Source: Saururus chinensis
Taxonomy: Eukaryota > Streptophyta > Magnoliopsida > Piperales > Saururaceae
Reading direction: 5' to 3'
NCBI GenBank assembly: GCA_035235625.1
Contig: CP141149.1
Location: 15,441,893 to 15,505,892, forward strand
Length of the DNA: 64,000 nucleotides
The notes under the pieces are model-generated. The model saw only the letters and a list, made by a program, of their open reading frames with translations. It did no database searches and had not been told where the DNA came from. The position numbers and the translations under genes were made by a program. Shown in pieces: positions 34,652 through 47,699 of this stretch (position 1 is its first letter; each line of letters starts with the position of its first letter).

Positions 34652-37475
34652 ATGCGCGGTCCAAAACCCTCCTCCCATAAGAAGAGGAGGAAACCTTGCT
34701 TCTTCAAGTTCTTCTTCCCCGGCTTAACAGACAAGCAACTTGTAAGTTGGTTTGGATCATCTCTCTCCCTCAGGCTTCAATTTACTTAACTTTTTGTTGA
34801 AAAACAAGCAATGTATTGGGTCTCCATATTGGGTTTGGTTTGAGCATATTGATGTGCTAATTTCTGGATGTGTTGGAGTTTACAACTTAGGTGGCTGCAA
34901 ATGTATGATTTCTTGACTCGGTTTGTCTACTGTAATACACGAGTCGTATAATAAGAAACACCCATATGGCATTCCAAAATTCTCATTTATCTTTTCAAAT
35001 AAATTAGATTGCATGAGATCACTGTATCCCCTTTTAGTGAGAAATGATAGCCAATATTAAAAGTGATCACACTCTAATAGACCAAGTCTTGGCATGCATA
35101 TTTAGCGACGATTCCTAAATTTCATGAGATAGTAAATTTTATTTGCGGAGGCAAAATCCTTTTTTTTATTTTTAAGTTAGCTCATTTTTAAATTAAAAAT
35201 GGTGGTAGACGTACATTGTTGTTTATGCCATGATCAATCTTTACTATGATTGCTACTCTGCAGGAGTAAACTTTTTATTTGGGCAATTGTTTTGAGAATT
35301 TGCTTTGGTTAATAATTGATCTGTAGAACCTGCAAAGCTGATCCTATTGGGTTTGTATGTTATAGGAAGTCCCAAAAGCTTTTCTGAAACACTTGGATGG
35401 ACGGTATTGTGGCACTGTTTTATTAAAAGGTCCAACCGGGAAAATTTGGCATGTCAATCTAACTGAGAAGAGTAATGGTGTTTTCCTAGAAAGTGGTTGG
35501 AAGGGATTTGTGAAAGCTCATTCTGTACAAGTTGGCTATTGTTTAGTGTTCAGATATTATGGTAAATTTCGTTTCATCGTCAAAATTTTTGATACTAGTG
35601 CATGCGAAAGAATGTATATCTCCCATGTGAGTGGTTCTACTACTTACAATAATGATGAAGAAGAAAATATTGCGGGAAAGAAAAGCAATGAACTTTTGAA
35701 AACTTATTCATTATATGAATCTTGTGATGGAAATGCTGTGTGCCAGCACCCAACTGATGGGCATTCTGTCTTACGACCTTTGTGTAAGAAAAGTGTAGAG
35801 CAGAGCAAGCAAATTTTGGAGAAACCATTGTGTAAAACTCAACGAATTCGGTCTTCAGAAAATTTTGTTGAGAAGTTAATTGAGAGATACCACAGTAAGT
35901 TTCATGGCTTAGGGAATATGTTCTTAGAGGATGTTTTCAGTCATTTAACATTTTTATGGAACAGAAGTATGTAATTTAATTGAGATCCTTGGTGTTGTAG
36001 ATGGTGTCTGTCATCATCGCCCTTATATCTCACAAAGAAGGCCAGTTACAAATGAAGAAATAGAGAAAGCTAAACAAGCTTCAAAGTCTTTCACATCAAG
36101 GTACCCTACTGCTGCAGTGGTTATGCGGAAGGCTCATGTTTACTGTGGATTTTTAATGGTAAAACTCCATTAGCATGCTTTATTTATTTCCATGTGGTAA
36201 CCTCATTTGATCTGATGCATTTTGTATGTATGTCTACTTCAAAACTGGTGCGGCATATGATTTGTAGGCATTATCATTCCCAGAAATTCCAGTTTTGGGC
36301 ATGTTGTTTATGTGTCTACTTTTAAACTGGTGCGGCTTACGATTTTGGGGCATTATCAGTCCCAGAACTCCCAGTTGTGGGCATCTTTTGATGGCATTGA
36401 TGCAATCAATTAACATGCCCAATAGACTTATTATCTGTTATTCCACTTGCTCAACCTAAATCTACATCTGGTTTTGTGACTAATGTCTGACCGTCAACTA
36501 CATGGGGATCAGTGAAGAAGTTCAGTGTAGGGAATTCGAGAGAGCACAAGAGGGAACAGAATAATTTAGGACAATTAAGGAGAAGAATAGTTGGTGAGAA
36601 AGGGAAAGTTGTACTCAAACTTTATCAATCTGTTAAATCTTTAGCTTCTAAACTTCTCTCTACAGAAAAAGCCATATAAATATTTTATTAAATTTGATGC
36701 ATAATGTCTAGTTACGGAGCCATTTCTTTTTATCAATTTCACCATTGGCCAATTAATCAAAAATTATTTGTTTCGACGTGTCAATAAGTGTGCTTATTTC
36801 CAGCAAGTATTTTTGTGTGTCATGTTACCATAAATCGAACGAAGTAGGACAAAGGCTGTTAAATAAGTATCAATAGCTTCATTTATTGAATGAGACAACT
36901 AAAACAACTCCAGCTCCATCTCTTAGTTGATTTAATGGGCAATGACACCAACTACTCCTTAACTTGCCTCATAAATATATGGGGAATTGTTACTTCCATA
37001 GCACCATAAACTCTTGTAAAATTCGCAATGAAGGAACTAGTATTTTTGTTAGTAAACCTTGATCCAGGGAAGAGAGTGATCTTCATCAGAAAAGAAAAAA
37101 AGGAAAGAGGGGTGTAATACTGCACCCAAGGTTTTACAAAAAAGTTATCTGGTACTTTGACTGTAAATCTTCTTGTTCTTGCAGGCTCTTCCTCAAGCTT
37201 TTGTCAGATCCTCACTTCCAAAAGTCTCCTTGCCAATGAAACTCTATGACCCAAATGGGAAGGAATGGAACACAAAATATATCTACAGTAAAGCGTATGG
37301 ATCAGGGGCTATTAGCGCTGGTTGGGCTTCATTCACTTTTGCTAATAACATAGAGGAGTCCGATGTCTGCGTCTTTGAGGTGATTAGAAGAAACAAAATG
37401 CAGGTACATATTTTCAGGGTGGTTGATGAAATTGCACCATTGTTGAAGTATAGCAAAAGGCGTTTGAAAACTTAG
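34652..37475 (+). CDS. Double B3-domain DNA-binding protein (REM-like), four exons
   Basis: Exons: 34652-34741, 35366-35894, 36001-36158 and 37185-37475; all introns are GT-AG and the joined frame gives 355 residues. Two B3 domains are visible. The first (residues about 15-110) has FFKFFFPG, VPKAFLKHL, GTVLLKGPTGKIWHV, GWKGFVKAHSVQVGYCLVF and FIVKIFD. The second (about 243-345) has YPTAAVVMRKAHVY, LPQAFVRSSLP, YDPNGKEW, SAGWASFTFANNIEESDVC and VHIFRV. The linker is polar, and residues 9-14 (HKKRRK) may be a nuclear signal. B3 domains are plant-specific DNA-binding folds; this spacing fits the REM group, whose targets are mostly unknown. The start is the ATG giving MRGPKPSSHKKRRK, placing the first B3 strand right after it. 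No break was seen. Its DNA target cannot be inferred. Confidence 0.9.
36232..36390. repeat. Tandem duplication in B3 gene intron 3
   Basis: Two copies of an 80-base segment (TCTACTT, AAACTGGTGCGGC, GGCATTATCA, CCCAGAA, CCAGTT, GGGCAT) lie head to tail at about 36232-36312 and 36313-36388, with scattered differences. They are non-coding and within the 1.0-kb third intron. Confidence 0.75.
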
Positions 37476-37738
37476 ACCCATCTCTGGTATCAACAGAGGC
37501 TTCATATGTGCTGGCTCAATTCCTTTGCCGCTTTCCATCTGGAGGTGTATTTGTTGTTTTTTGTATGGGTAAAATGCTTTATGCGTTATTGCAAGTTACA
37601 GAAAGAACATGAACAATGACGATGATAACGCAAGTGATATAGTAATCATTTTATGCTAAGTAGTGCAAGTACATGTTCTAACTAAAATGAGTTTGCTTCG
37701 AAAGTACTGCAAGTACACAATAATCATCTTTATGACAC

Positions 37739-40498
37739 GAAGAGTCTGCCAAGCCCATGGGCTAGCCGGCCAGGCCCACTCCCCTCCCTTATATTTTTTC
37801 AAAGAAAAATTAAAATTAAAAATTAGTAAAAAAATTTAAAAGAATATTTATTAATTTTTTTTAAAATTTACACATTATAGATTAGAATTGGATCACTATA
37901 AAATAAATATATCTAAACTAAGTTGACACTATTTATGTATTTATTATTTATAATTATAATTTAAATTTTAAATATAAAAATAAAAAAATTATATTATTAA
38001 ATAATTGATTGTTACACCAATGTAATCTTTTAAGCAAATGCATGCCTTCATCGCATTAGGCATTTAGTTGACTTTGCCTATCATTAACAAATTTTAATGC
38101 TATTGTGAACATTAAGAGGAGAGTTAGTAACAACAAAGAATAAAATTTTTTGTGTGTTTGTTAATAAGTTAAAACATTCATATTACTAAGTTCTTAAAAA
38201 AAATTAAAATTAGTTTGTAAATGTTATCTAATTTATTAGTATTAGAACTAAATTTTTGTTAATTTTTTTAAAATAATATCTAAGAAGAAGTTGATTGATT
38301 TTGTCTTAACCTATAGGTTATTTCAGTTATATTAAAAAATGTAAAGTAATTTCTATAATTTTATATAAAGTATTCATTTTTATCGGCATAGGGACTTATT
38401 TTTTCATGTATACCATCTAATAAAATTTGTAAACATACTAATCTAACCACAAGATCCATTCCGGCCCCTAAACAATATATTAAAGAAATAGGAGGTGAAT
38501 ATTTATTAAATTATGTTTCTATTTCCTTTACAAGATATGAAAATATTTTATTATCTCTATATTATACAAATGTGTTAATTATACCTTATAAGTGATTTAG
38601 AATTAAACAAGAAGTATGATAATAAACTTTAGATAAATCTTTAGTAATGTTATAAAAAATACATAAAAAAAATATGGCAAAATAACCTTAATTAAGTCCT
38701 AGATGAGCTAACTTTTCTGTAGTTGAACATATAATTAAACTTTCTAATCCTTCACAAAATTTTAACAGTAAATATGTGCTATTTTACCTATGATGAACAT
38801 CTAATTGAGATTTTTTATTTTTCTTACTATGTGATCTACACTAGTCTTTAAATTCTTGTATTATATAGGGTGAAGAGGTGATATGTAACAAAATATTTTT
38901 AATTAATCCAATATGAGGTTTAATTACATTTAAATCATCTTGAATAAATAAATTAATTATGTGACCTGCAAATCTAATATAAAATATACTTATTCTATTA
39001 CACCAATGTGATCACAATGAGATTCTAAAAGTTCTATCATGGAATTATTATTAGAGACATTATCTAAAGTAATAGACAAAATTTTATCTTTAATTGAGTT
39101 TTCATTTAAAATAGAAATTCAGAAATTTTCAATAATCAATGCTGAATGAGGATATTCTATCATGTTAAAATATATTATTCTCTTATTTGATTTCCATGAT
39201 TCACCAATAACATAAATAGTAGCACATGTATAGCCGATATCTTGGATACTATTTAAAATATTCGAAGTTAAAGAAATCTTGATTGGAATTATTTGTAGGG
39301 TTTTCATAAGTTCTACCTTGTGCTCTTTGTGTAGGTAAAAAATATCTCTCTTCAAAGTGTTGAACAAGACTTTGATGAAGACTGAGTTGAGAGCTTGCCC
39401 CACATCCATCTTGAACCTGAAGTCATCGACAAAGGAAAAGAGTTGCTTGATGCGTACAATGTTCTTCACTAGCTCCCTCCGATTTGTATCTAGATTAAAA
39501 TTAAAAGTACTAAGAGAGGTAGACAAGGCGCTCATGATACTTAACTTTGATTGTTTAGGGTCCTTTGGTCCATGCTTGGTGGAGCATGATCTAGCATGTT
39601 CGAGATGTCAAGTATCCCTTCTTCCCCCAGTTCTCACACTTAGAATATTTTTACAATAGTTGCATTCAGCTTTTATGAGGAACATTCTGGGGTCGTTAGT
39701 GCCGACGACCCGAATTTTCTTCGTAGGGTTCCACACCACAGAGGATTGTTACTTTTTTCTCCCCGACCATCAAAGGCATTGGTGGAATTCCTTCATAGTC
39801 GATTTTGTTTATGTCAAGAATTCCTCTCTCAGGAAAATTGGCGGTTGAACTTGGGGGGAGACCAAGGAGGTAGGTTGAGTGGGATGCCATATTCTTTCAA
39901 AACAAAAAAAAAGTAAATTGGTAAGAGAAAAGAGAGGCAAATTAATCTAAAAAATTAAATAATTGAATCAAAATTACTTACCTTTGACCTTGATGCTTGA
40001 GACTTGAGTTACCTACTTGATGGAGGAAGAGAAATCTTAAGAATTGAGAACTTTGTTCTTGAATCTTGAGACTTGAGAGTATGTGAGCTTAATTTTATAT
40101 TTTAATTAAAAACAAAAATTAAATTGATTAAGGGCTTAAAACTTAAGAGTATGAGAGGAGAGGAGAAAGAGAGTCTTAGAGAGTAGAGGAAAGGCTAAAG
40201 AGAAGGTTATACTTCCCTATTTATAGATTTTAAAATGTAATAATTACCTCTCTTACCCTTGAAAATGATTGTTATTTGCTAATTATTGGGGTTAAATTTA
40301 TCTTTTTGAGGGGGAGTGACAACTTTGTAATAACACCTTCATTTCAAATCTATTTAAAAAAACGTTAGGGGCTAAACTAACTATTAGTTGGGGGCTAAAC
40401 AGTTTGTCATTTGGAGGCAAGCCCCCAACTCGCAGTAAATGTCGGCCCGACCCATTGGTGTGGGACTCTTGTAGGAGGCCCCACCTTGGGCACCCCTA
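37739..40498 (-). mobile_element. Decayed hAT transposon with transposase remnant
   Basis: Read on the minus strand, a BED zinc finger is visible at about 39560-39735 (WNPTKKIRV, ECNYCKNIL, HLEHARSC), followed in the same frame by typical hAT transposase sequence at 39119-39535 (PIKISLTSNILNSIQDIGYT, ESWKSNKRIIYFNMIEYPHS) and ITLDNVSNNNSMIELL near 39010-39080. The frame carries a TGA inside the BED finger (39608-39610), another just after residue IENF, and many further stops to the left, so the gene is dead. The right end GGGCACCCCTA at 40498 fits hAT termini; the left end near 37739 (AGAGTCTGCCAAG) is a worn match. No 8-bp duplication was confirmed. It resembles the ZBED/RICESLEEPER group. 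Confidence 0.75.
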
Positions 40499-41012
40499 GC
40501 CCAACCATTGAGTTTAGTTACCATACAAGTTTAGAGGGTAAAAGGGTTATTGTCCCCATAGATGCATTGAACCCCATCCTACCTAAACATGTTATAATTG
40601 ACTAAACATGGTAACTAATGCATCATAAAATAAGTAAATCTTCTCAAACATCATGCAAGGCATGAACTTACTATTTTTTAGGTATCATGTTCGCTTCATG
40701 TATTGTCAACTAGGGCTTCATGGGAAAAGTACCATCCAATAATAATTTTACTTTAATTAAAATAGTTATTTGAAAAAACTATATAGTGTTGGAAAGTTGG
40801 AAATCATAAAATAGTTTGACCTTCAAATTACATCCAAAGTTTATGAAATTTAAACAATTAATTCATATTAAGCCAAACAACATTTAGTATAATTTTTTGG
40901 ACAAAAATGGTGAATGTTTTATACATAAACAAAATTCCAAAATTGATTCAACAATTTTGTAATTATTGTACAATATTTAATAAAATATCTTAATAATTAA
41001 TAATATCCCTCC
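40499..41012. other. AT-rich non-coding region
   Basis: Nothing recognisable was seen between the hAT end and the split MITE; short open frames only. Confidence 0.4.
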
Positions 41013-42450
41013 ATCCCATACTAATTGCTTCATTTATTTTATTTATAGTGGTTGAGTACTTAAAAAAGTAAAATAATATATGAGTCAATGTCTAGTTTAT
41101 TGACTGATTTCATTGTCAAAATTATGTCAAGAAATTATATGTATGTAATGAGTCTTAGAATCTGATTTGAGGTTATTGTAATTGAGGCAATTTTGTAATT
41201 GACAAACTTGAAAAATTGGAGCATATATGTTCTTATTGATCAAAGTGAAGGATTGAAGAATGTGAAGGGTTTTGAAGCTTATCAAGATCACATTGGATGA
41301 CATAAATCACTTTGAAAATGTTAAGAAGTGATTACAGATGTTTCAAAAGGATTTAGGGTAAAAAGGGGCAAAAATGTTTAAAAATAGGTAGAATGATTGA
41401 TTGCTGCAAACAATGAAGGAGAAAACGATTAATTGCATGTTGATTTAACCTTGTGTAAAATGAAGCCGAGAATTATCAGTCTATCGCTCTTGCCGTTGAT
41501 CGATTGATGGAAGAATCGTGCATATTAAAATAGTGACCAATCGATTGTTGTTTAAAATGATTGATCATTTTAAGAACCGTTTACCTTATTTGTGACCTTC
41601 CAATTTTCATTTCACTCCTTATTCAAGTACAAGTTCTAAACCTCTTTAATATACTATATAAGGGTTATGAAATCATGAAATTCAACTGAGGAAAACTTAG
41701 AGGAGAAAAGAGAGAGAGAGTTTATACCTTTGCTTATTATTTTCCAAAGGATAATTCACTTGAGCTTTGCATTGAATGTCTATGGTAAATTGAAGGAGAC
41801 AATCCACAACTAAAGGAGTTATACAACCAGTATTCAAATAGAAGTTGTAGCATGTTTTAATGTAGGATTGAAGATTTCTACAAGGCCAAAGTCAAGACAA
41901 CAAAAGGACCTTATTGAAGACCAGAAGGAGACAGAGACAATGCAAGGAGGAAAAAGTTTCAAGTGCTCGGAGAAGACTTGAAATCTAACAATAATAATCT
42001 AAATAAGATGATCTTGTGTTAGAGTCTAAACAAGGTTGGTGGTTTGCTTGTGACTATATAAAGTCTAGGTTTCTAGTACACTGATTTAATTCCTTTGGAA
42101 TAACCTTGGTTTTTTACCCTAGTTAGGGTTTTTTACATAAATTGTTGTGTTTATGTATAGATTGGTTGATGGATGATTAATTGATATTTCAAGAGTGAAT
42201 TTGAGTGAATATTAGATTTTAATCATTTCAGCTTAATAAAAAAATTCCAAACAAAGAGACTAGAACTCTTAATTGTTAAAAATACTAATTTTAAGAGCAA
42301 TCTAGTGATCCGCTACGTCCATTAGACAGATATTAAACTTTAAAAAAAAATCTAGAAACTATTTTCTACTCTTAGCATTGAGTCCGACAATTCAATAAAA
42401 AAATACTATTCTTCCAAATGGAGCTATTATTATGGGGTGGAGGGAATAAT
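41013..42450 (-). mobile_element. Stowaway-like MITE split by a later insertion
   Basis: The left part (about 41013-41080) begins TCCCTCCATCCCATACTAAT and contains GTGGTTGAGTACTTAAAAAA, the reverse of the interior of the MITE at 5951-6156. The right part (about 42390-42450) ends CTATTATTATGGGGTGGAGG followed by GA. Together they are one family member in opposite orientation to the 5.9-kb copy. The roughly 1.3 kb between them is foreign to the MITE. Confidence 0.65.
41087..42379. mobile_element. Solo-LTR-like insertion inside the MITE
   Basis: About 1.3 kb is bracketed by GAGTC on both sides (41082-41086 and 42380-42384), a possible 5-bp target duplication. It has a promoter-like ACTATATAAGGG at about 41653-41664 and no coding capacity, as expected for a solo LTR. 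The ends are not a clean TG...CA at the bracketed positions, so the borders may be off by a few bases and the family is not assigned. Confidence 0.4.
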
Positions 42451-45400
42451 ATACATATACAACAATTTGTGAAAATTATGCCATGGATAGAAGATTAAAG
42501 AAAGTCATCAAAAATCACATTGGAAGACATAATAGTGTGAAAAGACAGTTGGATTTATCATATTGATTACCCTTACAAATGTGCTCCAAATTTGACAAAA
42601 ATCATACCACGTGCAATGTCCTAAGTATATTGTGATCCGTGAAAAATTCAAGTGAAAAATAACCAAATAGCACACCAACTCAAATAAACAAACTAGCATG
42701 CGAGCAAATCTTGGGTGTGCATGATTCAATTAACTCATGATCAACTTTCATTTTCTAGGATCCAAAGTTAAATAAGATATTATTTTAATCAAACCTAAAT
42801 CATGCAGCAAACCCTTACAATAGTGATTGGAAATGTATATCACTTGCCTCCTTGGGCAATTTTATAAAGGCGTGATCCTTAAGCATTTAATGGATTCAAC
42901 TTGAAATTCTCATCCTAAAGATGGAAAGTCTTTTCTTTCTCACTTTAACGGCTGCCCAAACACCCTAGATCAATCCCTTAATGAGAACCCAAGAGCACCA
43001 AGGTGGTGAAAGATTGAAGTTTTTCATAGAGATTCAATGAAGAAATGTCTAGTGAGAAATGTTAGGTGTTCATGCATCAAACCACTTTATAAAGGAAATA
43101 AATCTTGCCTAAGTACATGTCTAGGAAACATAATATACATACAAGCAATAACAAAATGGTACTCACATGCCTACAATCATCCAAAGAGTCTAAAAGTTTA
43201 ACTACAGAGTATAGAAATCCTACACTTCCTAAATAGTTTGGAAGTTGTCATCACCACATACCGCAAATCTTTCTAGTAGCTCAGTCTTCCTGATAACCTA
43301 CATTATAAAGAGGTTGAGTATACAAATATATGAAGTGGGATGGTTAAATAAGAACCACATACAATGACAATATAATAAACAATTTAAACATCATAAATAA
43401 AATTCATAAACATATAATGAGTCAAAGTATGGAATCACTATAACACTTTGGCAACACTTAGGAGCCTCTCTAGGATATATACTACACACAAGGTCACTAT
43501 TACTCGATAGCCACATCTAAAAGTTCAACCATGACACTTAATTTAGAACATGTACCACCACAATGCTTAACTTAAGACTTTTACTAAAGACTTTTGTCCA
43601 ACTCCATCTATGTCATGAAGCAAAGTTCCACAAGGGCTTATGAACCTGAGTGGTCAAGATTATTGACTATCATGATCATCGAGGCCTCCTTTGTTGCACT
43701 ACACTAGGTCAATCATCTTTTTATGTTATGACCCATTTGAAATTGACTACCGGCCAGGGGAACCGCTCTATAAATAGAAATCTAAACTTTTAGTGAGCTG
43801 TAGACCCATGAATCTATCCTCCATCTTAAGTATCCTATACATGGCTAAAAAGACCTCTTTTGGAGTCAACTCAACACTAGACCCATATCTCCTTAAGTGT
43901 CAAATGCAATAATCACGGGGCATCTATCCATTACAAGAATTCACTTACCTCAATATCAGACATGAAATTCTATCATGTATTCAAAATCCATCATTTACCA
44001 AAACAAGCTATTATATATCTCATGAATATCATATATTATGATAAAAATCATCTTATTGATAGTGGATGAGCTATGGGAGCCCAACTTGCTGAAGTCATCA
44101 CCAAAATGTTAGTCCCGTTGCTGATGCATAGTATAACAACAATGAGGTAAACATGTTGATGCTAGTAGTGTTCATCTTCCTACAACCGCCAACAGGTCAA
44201 TAACCACATCGATGATCTGGATAGAAAACAAATAGAAACCATACTAGAACACAAAACACTCCCTTGCATAAAACATGGTTCCCACATCATTTAAACCATA
44301 AATCCTCCATGAAAAACCATAACTTAAGTCATTTATATCCATTTAAACCATCATATAGTTACAAGTTAGTAATATGATATTTTTCTTTAGTTAACAAACA
44401 CATGGTCTCGATTATTTTGTATCTTTCTCCACTTTCTTCAGTCTTTAACATGCCATAGATCGCTTCCTTTGACATGAAGTAATTTTCCAAGGGGATTAGA
44501 GTTGTAGGGCATCAATGTGTACTTATAATGGAGCAAGATAACTGAATTTGTTACATAACTGTGTATGCTCTTAGTGGTTTTGAACATCATCACCAAAACG
44601 ACTTCTATTCACTAACACGGTGGTTCCACCAATGAATTTTGATGAATTGCTAATGAAAATACTGACATGTCAGTGTTTACCAACATTAGATTCTAGGATG
44701 CGTTGACACGCTCACCGACATGTTAGTTCTTGCCAAAAGTAGAATTGAAAATTGGTAACCCAGTCCACTAGGAAAATTGCTTCTACTTGCCGTCTTCTTC
44801 ATTTGGGGGCAGGGGGGGCTTCAAAAAGCTTCACTCCAAGTTGTTGTACATTAACCTAAGCTCTAATACCAATGTTACATTGTGAATGCAAATACATAGA
44901 GTAATTTAATTCATCTTGGTCATAATCTTCGGGTCCAAGGGGGGTGCTTCTTTTCCCTTCAAAAGGCTTCACTCCAAGTTGTTATATATTAAACCAAGCT
45001 CTAAAAATGCTTTGTTGGATTGAGAATACAAATACACAAAAATGTGGAATAGATAAACTGATTTAACTCATAAAATTTATAGCTTTGTATTGATATTGAT
45101 ATGGACATGTCATACAAGGGAAGAGGAGACTTAAAGGCACAACCCAAAAATAGGGAAGAAGAAGGGTTGTACAAGTTGCCCACTTGTCTTATCTTTAGAC
45201 ATTACAAATATTTCAAATTTACCCTTACAAAAAATACCGAATGATTAATTGGGGACAAATATGAAAATTTTTAAAATAGGACATTAATTTTAACACGGCT
45301 TTTAGGTCATTTTCCAAAACTACAAACACCAAGAGAGGAATAAGTCTACTATGATAGTAACAAGAGAAGAAGAAAGAGTAGTGAGACCATTGGAGCCACA

Positions 45401-46231
45401 CATTGATGTTGGTAAGACCCTTGCAGACACATGACATGCCACCAGGCTACGTGGGAGGATTGGAGTATCCAAGCTATGAAAATGATAAGACATGCTACAT
45501 CATGGCCAAAAAATTGAATTTATTGTGCTTTTGTGAATGAAAGACTTTCATGTGTATTAAATTGGTCAATGAAGAAGTAGGAAGTTAAATGATTAAAGTT
45601 AACAAGAATTTTGAATGAGTAGAAAGGGTGTTATTTGTCTCATAATAGGTACTTTAGCAACAAAACAAATATAAGGTCCATGTTAATCTTGGTGCTAGAA
45701 TCTTGGAACTAACATAATTGCATGTTAGATGAATGGTTTTTAAGATCATCACTTAAGAAAAAAGCATACACCTAGGAAACTTAAAACTAACATAATTGTG
45801 TGTTAGATAAATGAATTTATAAGATCATTACTTAGGAATAAAGCAAAGGCAAACAAAATAGAGAGAAACATGAATACATATAAGGGAACTAACCACCAAG
45901 CCTTCTTCACTCTTCACAGTTTGAATAGATGAGAAACGTAAAAAGTGACGAGTGAGTGAAAAGACTAGCTATATACATAATCTCATGGTAACCATTCTCA
46001 TTAAAGGGGCACCATAAAAGGCCAATTAATAGCCTCGCACATGCCCCTTGATAACTAATCAAATTAATTCTGAATTTTAAAATATAACTTTTCATTTCCA
46101 AATTACTTTTTATTTTCTTTTATAACTTTTGGGTTTCCAGTGTGGTTCACATGTGAGTACACACTAACATTGTGCTTGTGTGATGTTGTTGTAGAATTGA
46201 TGGTAAGTCAAGTAAGGCCCACATGTGGGAC
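42451..46231. other. Unclassified repeat-rich non-coding region
   Basis: No gene is supported. The 43580-43880 part resembles the repeat around 17400-17549 and 24594-24850. At 44820-44890 and again at 44948-45030 a block with CACTCCAAGTTGTT and AAGCTCTAA is repeated; read on the minus strand the first contains TGGTATTAGAGC, close to the initiator-tRNA-Met primer site of Ty1-copia elements. A 75-base segment is duplicated at about 45700-45845. Confidence 0.35.
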
Positions 46232-47398
46232 TGATGAGTAATATATATATATATATATATATAATTTCATCCGTATTAATTTTATTTTTTAATCTTATTT
46301 AGGAGTTAATATAGTTTAGATAATTATAAATTAGGGTTAATAATATTGGAAAAGACTTGTGTGAATTGTTGCCTTAAATTTGCTAATTATTGAATTTTTC
46401 ATGGACAAAATCAATTGAGGCTCGATTAGGGTAAGAGGCTGATTAATCAGGCAGACAATGTTATTTATGGGATATGAAGAAAAACATATTGCAATAACAT
46501 TTTTGGATTGATCGGCCAAAGGGGGTGATTAAACGGTTGAACACAGAGTTTCCCTTTTGAAATAATGTTTGAGTAATACTCCAACAAAAACTCTTCCACT
46601 GAATCTTGGATCTATATAAACACCTATTAGGCTCAAATTTGGGGATTCCAAGCCATTTTTAAAAGCCAAAAAGAGAAAAGTTGAACGAGCATTCAACTTT
46701 TTTTCATGAAGATTCAAGAATGTCTATCAACTATACAAGGTTAGAATTATCAAGCTTACAAATTGGTGAATCAATAGATGAGTTTCAATCTTTTTTTCTT
46801 TTAATTTAGATTTTAGATTGAGCTGCATAACAATTGTATGATATGATATTTCTTCAATGAAAGGGTTTTAATGTTTATTCAATGTTATGTTGTTTATTTA
46901 TCTTGTGGAGGATAAATCTATGTAGTATTGATATTCACATCAAATCTAATTCATGTGGTTTAGATAAGATGGTTATGCAATAGTTTTTATATGAATAATG
47001 AATTAAATATTTTAAGCAAAGATTAGATGAGTCATTTCTATAGTTTAGATTAGTATAGATGATTCGTTTTATGTTAAAGATAGTTTATGACATGAAATTG
47101 ATTATTGATTTTATCTAAGTAACTCTATTTTGTAGTTGAGAATACTTATTCATACACACACATGATCTAGATTAGAGGTGAAAGGAGTTGTTATGATTCT
47201 ATTGGTGGATTTATACTCCTAATCTAGTTTCATCATATTGTTTTCTCGTTTAAGTTCGTTTTCGTTTTTAATTAAAAACAAATTCTCCTTTCAAGTTTTG
47301 TAATAAGTTCATTCGTCCATGAAGTTCAACAACCCTTAAATATGCATTTTAGTACAATTACCATGCACAATTGCAAAAGGTTTAATTATAAATAATCA
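46232..47398 (+). repeat. 5' LTR of the Athila/Tat-like element
   Basis: It begins TGATGAGTAATATATAT, contains TCTATATAAACACC (TATA-like, about 46611), and ends AATCA just before the primer-binding-like site. It aligns with 51783-52177 plus 59165-59204. Confidence 0.75.
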
Positions 47399-47400
47399 AA

Positions 47401-47427
47401 TTTTTGGCAAAATTGCTAATGACAATG
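47401..47427 (+). other. Primer-binding-site-like segment
   Basis: TTTTTGGCAAAATTGCTAAT is a worn match to the TTTTTGGCGCCGTTGCCGGG stretch that follows the 5' LTR in Athila-type elements. Confidence 0.5.
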
Positions 47428-47699
47428 TAGGATTTTTACCAAAGTTGTAGTCAGGATAGTTCTAATTAGTTTTAGTTTATTTATTTTATTTTACTTTCCA
47501 GGTTCATTCTTAGTTTATTCATTTTCTTTTATTTTTCTTGTAGATTGTGTTCAAGATAATTGTTCTTTACTCTTGTGGCCACAAGGCAAGAATATCAAGA
47601 AACATTTTTGCCTTTGGTTTGCGAGATATTTCTTCCCTTTTAAGTTTCAATTTTTTTTCTTTAATTAGTTTTAGCTTTAGGTTTTTACTTACTTTTTAA

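Noticed and set aside
39357-39848. Plus-strand open frames over the hAT remnant
   Set aside because: The minus strand carries the BED finger and transposase similarity; these are antisense shadows.
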